From NCBI RefSeq assembly GCF_052857255.1, contig NW_027526485.1:310001-374000 (forward strand): a stretch of 64,000 nucleotides of DNA, written 5' to 3'. Shown here in pieces: positions 10,641 through 21,290 of the stretch. The notes below the pieces were generated by a model. It was not told where the DNA came from and ran no database searches. It saw only the letters and a list, made by a program, of their open reading frames with translations. A program made the translations under genes and the position numbers. This stretch comes from Amblyomma americanum. Its lineage: Eukaryota; Arthropoda; Arachnida; Ixodida; Ixodidae. Each line of letters begins with the position of its first letter. The first letter of the stretch is position 1.

Positions 10641-11018
10641 AGACCGGCGGTGCAAGAACTCCAGACCGTATAGGGACACTGATCTGGCTGGCATCGACAT
10701 ACCAAAGCGTCTCAATAAAATATATGTTCAGTCATATCTTCCTGGGTATATTTTTCCTGGGTATATTTTCGCTCCTGCATGTCGATCCTCTTTCTCTTCT
10801 TTGCGGCTCCTCTACGAAAATTGAGGGTGAGCTTAAGTGCGCGAGGCGAAAGCCATTCTGCACCCACTTTGGCTAATTAATGACTAATTTCTAATTAATG
10901 AACGCTTGTTGGGCAGGACGGCTACAAATTCAGGAACACTGAAGGGGACGTTAACGATCGTTTCTTTTTAATTCTTATTTGTTCTTTTTATTTTTATTTC
11001 TTTTAACTTTTCTTTTAA

Positions 11019-11645
11019 CGCATCTGCAGCTCCCTTGAAGACCAGGCCATTGATTTTCAAACTATACGACAAGAACTTTCAAGCAACAACTACCCGACCT
11101 CATTTGTGCAATCCGTGGAAAAACAGTTATGTCGCCCAGCAAGCGATACTCCTCTGTCACCCTTGAAACGTGCTGCCGTGCCCTATGCTCCCGGACTAAG
11201 CGAGGCTTTAGCACGCATCATGCGCACCTTTGGTGTTCATATCGCCCACGTTCCGGCAAGAAAACTGCGCCATGCGTTGGTAAATGTCAAAGACCCCCTT
11301 CCCAAAGAAAAATATCCAGGCGTAGTGTACAAGGTTCCTTGTTCCGACTGCGACTACGCATACATTGGCGAAACCGGAAATTTCGAGAGGCGGCTAAAGG
11401 AACATAGTAACGATGTACGCAACAAAAAAGTGGATTCAAATGCTATCGCCGAGCACGCAGTATCTACAGGCCATGACATCGACTGGGGTCGGGCACACGT
11501 GCTTTCAACCGAAAAGAAGCTATACCCTCGCCTGCACTTGGAATCATTAATCATCCAAACTACTAGTCACACCCTAAACCGCAACGATGGAAATCTTAAC
11601 CCAATCTACGCACGCTCCCTGCGCCCTCTTTTCAAGCATATGTAA
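11019..11645 (+). pseudogene. PLE GIY-YIG endonuclease fragment
   Basis: GIY-YIG endonucleases nick target DNA for PLE insertion. The motif is seen as GVVYKVPCSDCDYAYIGETG followed by RRLKEH, which includes the catalytic Arg region. Downstream Glu/His positions (AIAEHAVSTGHDIDW) fit the rest of the domain. The frame stays open for 208 codons after a stop at 11,016 and ends at TAA near 11,643. There is no start codon of its own, as expected for a 5'-truncated copy. Confidence 0.8.
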
Positions 11646-11830
11646 TGCCACTGAGCTGCTTGCTTCATTTCAATGTAAACAAGGCTCCCGTACGGGAGCC
11701 GAAACGTCTGTTTATGTTTTTTGTTTTCTTTGGTCGGCGCTCCTTCTTCTTCGTCAGTATATGCATTATAGCAATTATGCTATTGATAACGTCATAGTGT
11801 GACAGAATTCGCGGACGGAGGGACAACGAT
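11019..11830 (+). mobile_element. Penelope-like element, 5'-truncated
   Basis: The open frame 11,019-11,645 ends a Penelope-like polyprotein: linker sequence followed by the GIY-YIG endonuclease. About 185 bases of 3' untranslated region follow, including an 18-bp perfect palindrome at 11,683-11,700 (GGCTCCCGTACGGGAGCC). The whole RT is missing. The family differs from the other PLEs in the window. Confidence 0.8.
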
Positions 11831-12728
11831 GAGCTATTAAGGGCTTTCGCCTTAAAAAAAATTACAGGAATGCACTTCAGTCTGTTTAAGGGCGGAAATG
11901 CGAAGGCCTTTCTTTTTCGCTTCTCCCTGAATTTTTCATTTTTTAATTTGTTTTCTTTATTACTAGAAGTTTTGTTGGTTTGTTTTATTTATTTTTATTA
12001 TTTTCCCGTTCTTTACTTTAGTTTTATTTTATTTTTATTATGTTCATTTCCTTTTTTATGCTCGATAAGCCTTTTCACGTGTTTACATCGTTTTTGATCC
12101 AATCAGTCACAGAAAACCTCCTTCAAACACAAAACATAAATACCTGAAGAGCGCGCTCAAACTAAGCATTGCCGAGTACCGTAATCGTCGGTCAGTTCCT
12201 GGTCGCCAGAAAACGTTATGGAGGGCTTTAAGCACATGTATCACTGAAGAACTTTAAGTAGCCTACAATTTGCGATTTACTCATTTGAGCGTGATCTGAA
12301 TTTTGCTCATTAATTGTGAGCATAAACAATGCACGTTTCGTCTGGAGCCCAGCACTGGATATTTGCCAGCTTGCTCGTCTAGTAACTCAGTTACAGTCAT
12401 GGTGGAAGAAAATAATTTAGTAGTAGTAGCTCCGTTAACTTATTGAAAGTGATCACTCAAGTCCTCTTATGAGAGGTCATCATGTTTGACGAAAACATTC
12501 CAAAAGCTGAATTTAAGTTTGCCGCTTTAACTTCGCTTCCCAGGTACCTCAGTCCACCCACACGTACTTCCGCCACTTCCGCTTCTACCACTTTTCTTTT
12601 TTCGCGCAAGCCGATGACAGCTGAGCCGGCTGAGGAGAAGAGCCGATCGACTCGCCTATCTTCGAAGAGCTCCAGCTCGTTGCGCACTCAGGTTGAGTCT
12701 TCTCGATAGCACTCGTTCTCATTTTGAA
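11831..12728. other. T-rich and unassigned sequence
   Basis: A strongly T-rich stretch (about 11,900-12,075) is followed by sequence with no motif I recognise. A GC-richer part at 12,530-12,720 may be the untranslated 5' region of the transposase remnant that follows. Confidence 0.4.
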
Positions 12729-14660
12729 TGGCCAGTAAGTGGCAAAAATACGGGCGGCTGAACCGGGAGCTCACCGAATTTTTACCGCGACATTTCCTCT
12801 CCCGCCGAGGGCGGCCTTGGGCCTTCCACGACTGCACGCGAAGACAGTGAAATCGATGCCGACAATGCGGACACACGCAGAAGGCCCGAAGAATGCTCTG
12901 AAGCATCCGCAGGACGAATCGGAGTTTCTGAATGGCCTCACTTGCCAGCCGATTCTGATGACAGTGCCAAATATTCGTGGTCGTCCGAGAAGGATCCGTC
13001 TACCGCGCAAGAAAGCACAGAAGCAAGCCCCTCAACGACAGAAGCTGCACGAGAGCTAGCGGACATAGCTCGGAAGCATTCACTCACCCATTCGGCAGTC
13101 AATGACCTCTGTCTGCTTTTGTGTCGCCTTGTCCATCCATTACCTCGTGACGCTCGCACGTTACTGACGTCTGAGCGAAAAGCTGATGTTCTTAACGACT
13201 ACGGGCATTTTCCCCTACGAAGTCAGATGATCTAAAGAGTGAAGAACGGTCTTCGCGATGTTGCAGGTACTATCGTTGACCTCCACGTGAACATCGACGG
13301 ATTACCTGTATTCAAGGGCTCTTCGCTGGTCTTCTGGGTTTTGCTGTGTTCAGTGGCGAATGCAGTTGACAGCCGACCATTTGCTGTCTCTATATTGTGG
13401 CAAAAAAGAAGCTTACAAATATTGCATAGTTTTTGCGGCCATCTCTATAAGAAATGAAAAATATGGAAACTTCTGGTGTCATCATCAAAGGTGTATGTCA
13501 CAGTGTTTCACTTGCTGCAGTAATCTGTGATGCGCCAGCCTGTTCGTATGTCAAATGTACTAACTGGTACTGGTTATTAGGTTGTGACCGCTGCACACAG
13601 AAAGGAGAAAGAATTGAGCACAGGCAAAGAATCCCATGTGTGCTGCTTTCAAAAATGGAATAGGAGATATTATTCTTGCCGCACAATGGCCGACGCTGGC
13701 CACCACAACGCTGCAAGTCCACTTTTGGAGTTGCATGTGGATGTGGTGAAACACTTTCCGCTGGATTAAATACACACGGTGTGCTTGGGAGTGGTCTGTA
13801 AGTTGCTGCAGACGTGGACTTTGAACCATTACTGCATTGTCTCGGAGCACAGCAGCAGAGCATTATGAGTTCAAAGACTGCAGCAAACAAGTCTGCCGTC
13901 AGAATTTGCTTGGCACCCCAGACACCTTGATGAATTGGACCGACGGAAGGCAGTGGAGTTTAGGTCCTTCCTTCACTACAATGGTCCTGTCGTGCTGCGC
14001 GGTTTGCTGGACAACAACCAATACAAACACTTCCTGTGCCTTCATGTGACGATGTGCATTCTGCTCAGTGATGTTCTTGCGACAGAGATGAACAAGTTTG
14101 CCTCAGATCTCCTGAAGTATTTTTCACAGCAGTGTGGGGTGCTTTATGAACGTGAGTTTCTGATCTACAATGTACACATGCTGTGTCACATTGCGGAAGA
14201 CGCCTTAATTTATGGGCCGCTGGAAAATGTTAGTGCCTTCCCATTTGAGCACTGTTTGTGGTGAGTTAAACGGTTGTTGTGCACCAGCAGAAAGCCACTT
14301 GGACAGGTGAGCCGCAGAATTTCCGAGTTGGCTTATTCACCGAGAGAACTCCCACCGACTGTGCGCTTGACAGAAGTATCATCCTTGAAAGGAGGTGTAG
14401 AGAACGACTCGTGTTGCTTAATAAGCAGTGGCAGCATTGTCAGTCTGACAGAGGTGTCTCCGAAGTTTCTTCTTGGCCATGAGTTTCTTCATGCAACGAA
14501 CCTCTATGCTCCGCTTCCATCAGAACAGCTCAAGATTTTCCGCACAGATAATGCTTCGCGTGAGATAAGGATGTGGCCTGTGGGTTCATTTCGCTTGAAA
14601 TGTGTGAAAGTTGTATGGAAGACTGGGTTTATTTTGTTTCCTCTACTTCGTCATAATTAA
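12729..14660 (+). pseudogene. TNP2-type DNA transposase remnant
   Basis: A decayed intronless gene. From 12,729 it reads MASKWQKYGRLNREL, shifts frame near 12,800, then stays open from 12,840 (acidic, Ser-rich, then DARTLL). After an in-frame stop at 13,233 come VDLHVNIDGLPVFKGSS; then in other frames VICDAPACSYVKC with GCDRCTQKGE, LHVDVVKHFPLDY, VEFRSFLHYNGPVVL, YNVHMLCHIAEDALIYG and NVSAFPFE; and finally a tail ending GFILFPLLRHN. This order matches, from memory, the TNP2/transposase-21-like proteins (EnSpm/CACTA-like) that are numerous in tick and cnidarian genomes. At least four frame changes and several stops make it non-functional. I did not find terminal repeats. Confidence 0.72.
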
Positions 14661-15810
14661 TCGCTAAGACTATATTACAGTTTATCTTGAGCATTGTGTT
14701 CCATCTTCATATCCAGCAGAAGTCTATCATGGCAGAAGTGTATTCTCAGTGTTGTTTTTCCGCTCCATTATCATATTTAGCAGAAGTTTATCTTGGCTTA
14801 GTGTTTCATAGGTAGTAGCTGTGTACTTTGAGTGTTGTTATATCATAGCTGAATTATCTGAGTGTTTTTCTTAACTGAGTGTTGGGGGTTGCAGGAAGTA
14901 AAAATAGCAATTATTGTTCTGTTCAAACACAATAGCTACTTTTGTGTATCTTCTTCATGAGTTGTAGTGATAACGGTGGGGTACACATGTTACCTGTGCT
15001 CTTTCTGTTGCAGACACATGCTTCATGTCTTTCTAATGTCTACTGAACTGAGGACGTCTTCTGGCTAGTGTTCACAGATATGCTATCTCGGTCTGGCCTA
15101 CATAGGTGTGTTTGAGGTGAACACACTGATGGTTTGTAGAGAAAAAAGACCACAACTTCAGACAGGACGTAAGACCACTTCTCTGTCTTGCGTCCGGTCT
15201 GAAGTTGCAGTTTCTTTTTCCTCTACATCATTTCTGACCAAGTGGCCCAAAACTTCCCCTTGTGAAACATGGGTCAGCTGCATAGCAAAATGAGAGGCGA
15301 CACGCTGAGTAATGTGGGCTGTCTGCTTAGTGTTAACCGCGGTTGCAGGTCGATGCGCATGGCACGTTGCTTCGCTCAAATTGCAACACGGCCGATGCAC
15401 TGTTGGTGTAGCTGGGACTATCTATGAAGGTTTCTCGTGCCAGAAATAAAAAGCCTCGTCTCTTAGGGTTGTTATCTCTATCTCCAGAGCTTCGGGTAGC
15501 ACAGCCCTAATATGTCTTGCCTCTGCTATTATTTGACAGCATCAGTTTGCACAAAATCGGTGTTCAATACCCCTTGTCTGGATTGCCAGTGCCCCTTGTG
15601 TTACTACTTTACTGTGATAGTGCCTTCTCTTCTAGTACAAGTGATGATGCATGATTTCCCCTGTTTCACTTTATATGCTACGTGATTGAAGTGCTTTGGT
15701 GGTGCGCGTTGCCGCTTTTTGTACTCGGTGATTTTGTGCTTATTGCAGGCTCTGCGTTTTTTGCCTATGCACTGTGTCACAGTGGTCACGGTGTCATTCG
15801 CCACTTAACA
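14661..15810. other. Unassigned, possibly including a gypsy 5' LTR
   Basis: No coding signal. Because a primer-site-like sequence and gag follow at 15,811, the part just upstream may be the 5' LTR of that gypsy element, but no partner LTR confirms this. A hairpin lies at 15,136-15,226. Confidence 0.4.
15136..15226. repeat. Imperfect hairpin with about 40-bp arms
   Basis: 15,136-15,174 pairs with 15,186-15,226 with a few mismatches around an 11-base loop. Paired blocks include AACTTCAGAC with GTCTGAAGTT and GTAGAG with CTCTAC. Confidence 0.85.
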
Positions 15811-17499
15811 TAGTTGGTGGAGGAGCCGGTTGTATGATTGAGCCATGAAGCTTGAAGTAGTCAGACCGGCACAGAGTCACATAGGATGGCTAGCGCTCCT
15901 TTAGTAGTTATGGTGTCACCCTGATACCCCGGCATGTTTGGGATTGACGACACAGGTGTTGATGACTCGCTCTGCTCATACGTGCCAGTCATCATCTATA
16001 ACATGTAGGACCCTACACCGATGCCGGCGAATGTCATCTTTTACCTTACCGGCACTGCCAGGGTGTAATATGAAACACATGAGAATGAACTCATGAGCCG
16101 GGACACCTGTGAGGAAAAACTACGCATATTCAAATTCAAATTCACTTTATTTCTGGTAGAAAGCAAGTATACATCATGAGCAAGAGAGTTTAAAAGAGGA
16201 TTATTCTACCAAGGAAGACGAGGCAAAAGGCGTTTCATCTACGCCTGACAAGGCCTCGCCTCCTGGCGAGATACATTGCACTCTCTATGCTACAAAAGCC
16301 GTTGTAAAAAATATATTGTACCATTCATTACGTGTAGAAAACAGAAGCATTGTGAACAAGCATTATATGAAATTAAAACCGTAAGTACTACAAAAAACAA
16401 GAGAAATTTTCTTCAAAAAAAAGAAAAAAAAGAAAAAAGCTTACTTCACAACCTGTTAGTTATTATTGTGTCAGAAGGTAAGAACCGCAGTTGCATAAAT
16501 ATTTATCTCAACAAAAGATTAGCTCCTAACCAGAAAATTATTACAGAGTCAAAAGCCTGAAGAAGCAACATTTGTATCGATATATTTCAAGAATCTAACA
16601 AGGAACACAGCAATACAAACGAAACACAAACCTAAATGAGATAACAAGGAGACAGGTCATTTTTTTTCTACCAGGAGTACTTTTTTTATCCGTGCTTTAT
16701 AAGTATACGGTGACTGTACATTCATTGCGATGTCAATAAGCTCTGGAAACAAATTTAAAAGGACAGGAATCTGGTAGTCTAACGATTGTGTACCATAGGA
16801 AGTTCTGACTTTTTTCTTAACAAATGAATTTGCCCTAAAGTTATAGCCGCATTCTTGACGTCGGTACTTCCCAAGAAATGAATTTGCAAGACCTGATGCA
16901 TGGAAGGTAACCTCGAAACAACAACTGTCGTCGCGCGCCCAGTCCGCCACAGAGGGCTACATACCTATATTCTGGATGTCCTGGCGCTTCGCCACAAAGT
17001 GGACGTTGCTTTGACTCAATCAGACAGCGTGGGCTGCAATGGCATTGTGTATGATGCTTTTCATTTGTTTCTCTGCAAGGACTGCACTATATTTGACACC
17101 ATCAAGGAGTGCCATCGCTTCGAGCAAATTGAAAGCTGCTGCATTCCGCAGCTGTTTTCTCGGCATCCTAAAACAGTAGCAACCCCTTCCTTTGAGGACC
17201 AGCAGCTCCACCACGTCCACTCTTTGAAATGCCTGCCTTCGCAGACGCAGTCGCAAGGATTGTGTGACTTAAATTCGAGGCCTTTGTGCCTATCCCAGTC
17301 ATATGTCTCTGCCTATCGTGTTGCTCATCCAGGCATTCGTGTAGAAAGAAGTTAGCAATTGGAACCTCAATCCAGCAGTGTGTGTGATCTTGGTTGCTCA
17401 GCTGGCACTGAGGTTCCAACCACCAGTATCCACCCCCACTGTTTCTCCGGAATCCCGCAGACAACCGACAAAACCGCTTTTACTACTCTCACATAGGCT
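15811..17499 (+). pseudogene. gypsy element 2, gag fragment (left copy), split by a LINE
   Basis: A primer-binding-like TTGGTGGAGGAGCC begins near 15,811. The N-terminal half of gag (about 15,920-16,130) has YPGMFGIDDTGVDDSL, NVIFYLTGTARV and YETHENELMS, with internal stops. The C-terminal half resumes at about 16,930 with LHTYILDVLALRHKVD, DAFHLFLCKDC and KECHRFEQIES. The zinc-knuckle region is reduced. Gag stops abruptly at 17,499, where the sequence joins unrelated arm DNA. From 16,945 on, this gag lies inside the left palindrome arm; its partner is 45,780-46,333. Confidence 0.75.
16131..16945 (-). mobile_element. CR1/L2-like LINE 3' fragment inserted in gag
   Basis: On the minus strand, the RT C-terminus reads KVRTSYGTQSLDYQIPVLLN and LFPELIDIAMNVQSPYTYKA, the usual 'R...YG..SL.Y..P..WN.LP' ending of this LINE type. 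The 3' end at 16,131 (ATTCAAATTCAAATTCACTT on +) matches a short-repeat tail. It separates the two halves of the gypsy gag. The junction at the 5' end is approximate. Confidence 0.7.
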
Positions 17500-19470
17500 A
17501 TATGGGCAGCTTTGGTAGTCCAAAAATTATGCTTAGTCTATGAAGGATATTGTAGTAAAGTGTTTCTGATAAGACAAGCTGGAGCCCTATAAAGTGCATC
17601 AAAATTGCAGGGCAAATGGTTGCTATTGGACTTTGCCTCTATAAAAATTCTGCTACCATATCTGGACTCCATCCCACGATCTTAAGCTTTTCTACTACTT
17701 GACATACACGGACAAAATTTATCGCTGAGGATAGTAGTTAGGCAAGACAACTGCACATATTAACTAGCCTGCACTCTTTCTACCTTCCTTCGATCCATCT
17801 TTTCTTTCCGGGAAGTATTTACTCATGAAAGAGATGACTAAAATCAATGATTTGCAAACTGACCAGCACATGCTCATAGCAAATGCACCCTTGAGTTAAT
17901 TTTTAATCTGTGATCTGGTTTGGCTCCACTGCGCAGCAAATTTAGCGAAGTATAGCCAAATTTTTGAGGGACTAAAGTTTTTCATGTATTTCTGCCATGT
18001 TAATATGAAAATTTGCAGTGTAGACTATGGCAAAGTGGAAATTCACAGATCCTTTTAGTGTTAATTTATTCCCGCCATGTCACCATAGGCAATGATCAAG
18101 ACAAAACCTCATTTCCCCCAGCCATATGTTTCCTTTCCTGTACATTGAAATTTTAATGAAAGTATGTATAAACGCAATGATGATGCCTTCATTTTATGTT
18201 TTGTGCTTTCCAATGCGAAAGTGGTCCGTCGATGCGCCTTACCATTTGTTACATTGTAAGAATGACTGTGAAGGAAACTTTCTATGCAGAATTTGCCATA
18301 TCAAACGCCACCTTCAGCACGTATTCGTCGACTGAGTACAAATATGCAGTACCAGCTAGCTTACAGTACATTACCATTCATACTAGAAAATACATATGTT
18401 ACATGATGAGACGTCATTGTGCATCTTATTACCCGCTCAGCACTTCAGAAAGCATCAAATTACGATAAATAAAATGACCTTCCTGGTGGCGCAGTTGGGC
18501 CTTCCAAAATTTTAACCAATTACAACTTCACTGCAAACTACTGTACACAGAAGTGACCTGAAAATTTTTTTGTGAGCATATTTATTGTTTTTTCTCACAA
18601 TTATTTATTGCAGACAACTTGATTTATGAAGTTTTTTTGAGGAACCTAGTGTACATTATTAAGAAGCCACAACTGTTTATAATATTTATTTTGCATACAG
18701 CAGAAACAGATCATTGTTTCGCTGCTGTCTTTATAACTTTTCCTTTATTTTTTGTTCACATCTATGTCATTGCTTCGCAATGCCATTACCTTGATATGCC
18801 ATTGCCAGCCTTATTCTAATATTCTTGATGGTTTGAAGGAGACTGCACATTGCAAATCTAGAAACTCACTGAAACACCCAGGTTAGGGAAGTAAATACTT
18901 AGGTATAATATATAGTTTGGCGCCAGCAGCTCTCGAGAAATATGGCTAGCTGTCTTGCGATCTATGACAGTGTAGCGGCACTAAATTGCCATCATAAGTG
19001 TTGCGCCGTCTCGGCTTGCAACACGCGCTAGCTCCGGCTGCGCGGAGCCACGCGCTATGGAAAATAAGAGCAGTTTCACACCTGGTTCTTAGCTTATTTT
19101 CTTCGTCCGCGTCGCACTCGTCTAATTTGTAGGGGTCTCTACAGTCTCCGCCGCCCTAAACTATATAGAGACGGACCCTCCAGCACACCTGTCACAGTGG
19201 TTCTCTTGGATAAATTTTAACACATAATATGATTCACATTTCCGTTTTCTATACTGCGTGAACATCACTGAGTACATTCTGAATATAAGGTGTGAACTAG
19301 CCTCTAAGAACATTAATTTTCATGCAATTGAGTGCTGCAAACTGAGCTGTTCATTCTGCAATTTTGCCATGCTTAGTATGCTTATATTATTTTTTTGTAA
19401 TAATCTACTTAATCTGATTAGCATCTGCCGAGCAGTGTTTCTAAGCACCTCATGCTATTATAGGAAGAAT
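17500..19470. other. Arm sequence without recognised genes
   Basis: Mirrored at about 39,547-41,517. The short open frames here occur in both arms only because the DNA is duplicated; none has a recognisable domain. 18,905-19,175 is GC-richer and its edges carry ATATATAGTTT and AAACTATATAG, which may be a small MITE or a promoter-like block. Confidence 0.5.
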
Positions 19471-19810
19471 GAATAACTGCGCAAAAAGGACGGGACAAGA
19501 GAGAAGAATCATACAAAAAGAGCGTGAAGTTATCGAAGCCTTAAAAATCACGAGATTAGGGCCTGACAAATGTGTTAGCCAGGCTTCCATACACCTGTAC
19601 CGCGAGGGGTTGGAGATTCTTGGTTTGACGTGATGATTATGGCTTTTGTCTTTGCGGTTGGTGCGCATGCGCTTTGTTGCCGAAGGAAGGAGGCGTTGGT
19701 GCAATAAACCAGTTGTTAGTCTGCGCTTGCCTCGTGTGATTCTTCTCTCTTGTCCCGTCCTTTTTGCGCAGTTATTCATTGTCTCCATAATTTCGTACCA
19801 ACTAGCCCCT
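19471..19810 (+). mobile_element. Fold-back Penelope-like 3' end (left copy)
   Basis: 19,471-19,511 and 19,737-19,777 are a perfect 41-bp inverted repeat (GAATAACTGCGC...AGAAGAATCA). Between them a + strand frame encodes the PLE C-terminus, REVIEALKITRLGPDKCVSQ then ASIHLYREGLEILGLT and stop near 19,632. The element ends near ACCAACTAGCCC, a sequence also seen at other PLE ends here. The inverted left end looks like a short reversed second copy, as often reported for PLEs. The mirror copy is at 39,207-39,546. Confidence 0.78.
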
Positions 19811-20329
19811 CACCGCACTCTTTTAGATTACACCTCATGCTGCAGTGAAAGTAGCAGTAATCATCTGCGCCACCCCAAGTGGCATCCTATCCATTTCTGT
19901 TCATCTGTTGTTTTTGTTCAGTTGCTGGGCTATCATTGCGGCATATTTAACACACAAATTTTGTCAGCTCTGATTGCTCATTAAAATTTTGAGTAGTGGA
20001 GTACACGTCTTGTTGACAACTAGAAAAGACTGAAAAATCACAGCTGAATTGAGATCATGCTACAGATTTCTGAATTATTATTCTGTGCATTGACTTAATG
20101 GCTTACCGTGTCAACTGTTGACGAAGATATGACCGTTATGTAACATCTTTGCGGAGAGTTAGTGCATGATCCTGCAAACTGCCGGGATTCTGCAAATAGT
20201 ATGCAAAATGATTTCCTTACCCCATACAAAGCAAACACAGTTAACAAAATTTGCACTTTGGCGTTTGAGCGAGGAGCTTGCTACAAATTGGTGTTTCAGT
20301 CAATCTAACATCCTAAATGATCGTAGGCA

Positions 20330-21290
20330 AGCCCAACTTGGGCGGCCCCTGTGATACCCCAGTGGATGCCACAAGGGCTCTGCACGGGCTATACAAGCTG
20401 GGCTGAGGCCCTATAATACCCGCATAGGGTCTCGGTGAAGTAGCTGGGCTGCCTGCAGAAAGAACGCGGGCAGGCCCAACTTGCATGGCCCACTTAATAC
20501 CCTTGCGGGTCTCACATGGGTCCTGGAGGGGCAAACCGGTGCATGTTTCCATGTAATACACATACATGGCGCTTTGGTAGGTATATGCTTGGGCTAACTT
20601 GGTGTGGACCAGCGCTATGGGATGATAGGCGGAACGCCGAAGTTGGGCTTTCCCCTAGTTTTCCTGCACTGAGCCCAACTCGTTTTCAAGTTTGAATTGT
20701 TGCTGGCAAGGGACATATGCGGGCTGAACTTGGCAGCATGGCTCACATTGCCCCATAATTACCAATATGGGGCCCTAGTTGGCTTCTCATGGGCCAGCCC
20801 AAATTGTCTGCCCACATGATGCCCACAAGGGTCCAAGCTGGGCACAAGATGGGCTGTCCAAATTAAGGCTGCCCGTCATGTTTCTCTGTATAGCCCAGTT
20901 CTGCATCAAATCAGCCCGATCATAGCCGCTTAAGGCCCCATTCGGGTTCTTTTGGGGATGAAAACAAGTTTAGCCCCTTTAAAGCCCATGTTGGACCAAT
21001 TGTGGTGATAGGCGGGCTGCCCAAGTTGGGCTTGGCCCCAGTTTTCTTGCACTGAGCCCAACTCGTTTTCAAGTTTGCCCTAATGTTGCCGGGAAGGAAC
21101 CTGTGCGGGCTGAACTTGGCAGCTTGGGCTCACATTGCCCCAAAATTACCAATATGGGGCCCTAATTGGCTTGTCATGGGCCAGCCCAAATTGTCATTGC
21201 CCACATGATGCCCGCAAGGGTCCAAGCTGGGTTAAAAATGGGTTTCCCAAGCCCACGATGCCCACATGGGGCCCAGATGGGCCCTAAACG
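20330..21290. repeat. GGGC/GCCC-rich degenerate array (left copy)
   Basis: The dyad words TTGGGC, GCCCAA, TGGGCC and GCCCAC recur every 10-30 bp for nearly 1 kb, with full palindromes such as GCCCAACTTGGGC near 20,331. A longer period of about 383 bp is visible: GAGCCCAACTCGTTTTCAAG occurs at 20,671 and again at 21,054, with similar neighbours. The mirror copy is at 37,727-38,690. I do not recognise the family. Confidence 0.85.

Noticed and set aside
11683..11715. Hammerhead ribozyme in the PLE 3' region
   Set aside because: A stem-forming palindrome followed by GAAAC is present, as in PLE hammerheads, but the required CUGANGA core is not found upstream of the stem.
20330..21290. CRISPR-like or regular satellite array
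   Set aside because: The units are irregular in length and spacing, without constant repeats and unique spacers, and the genome is eukaryotic.
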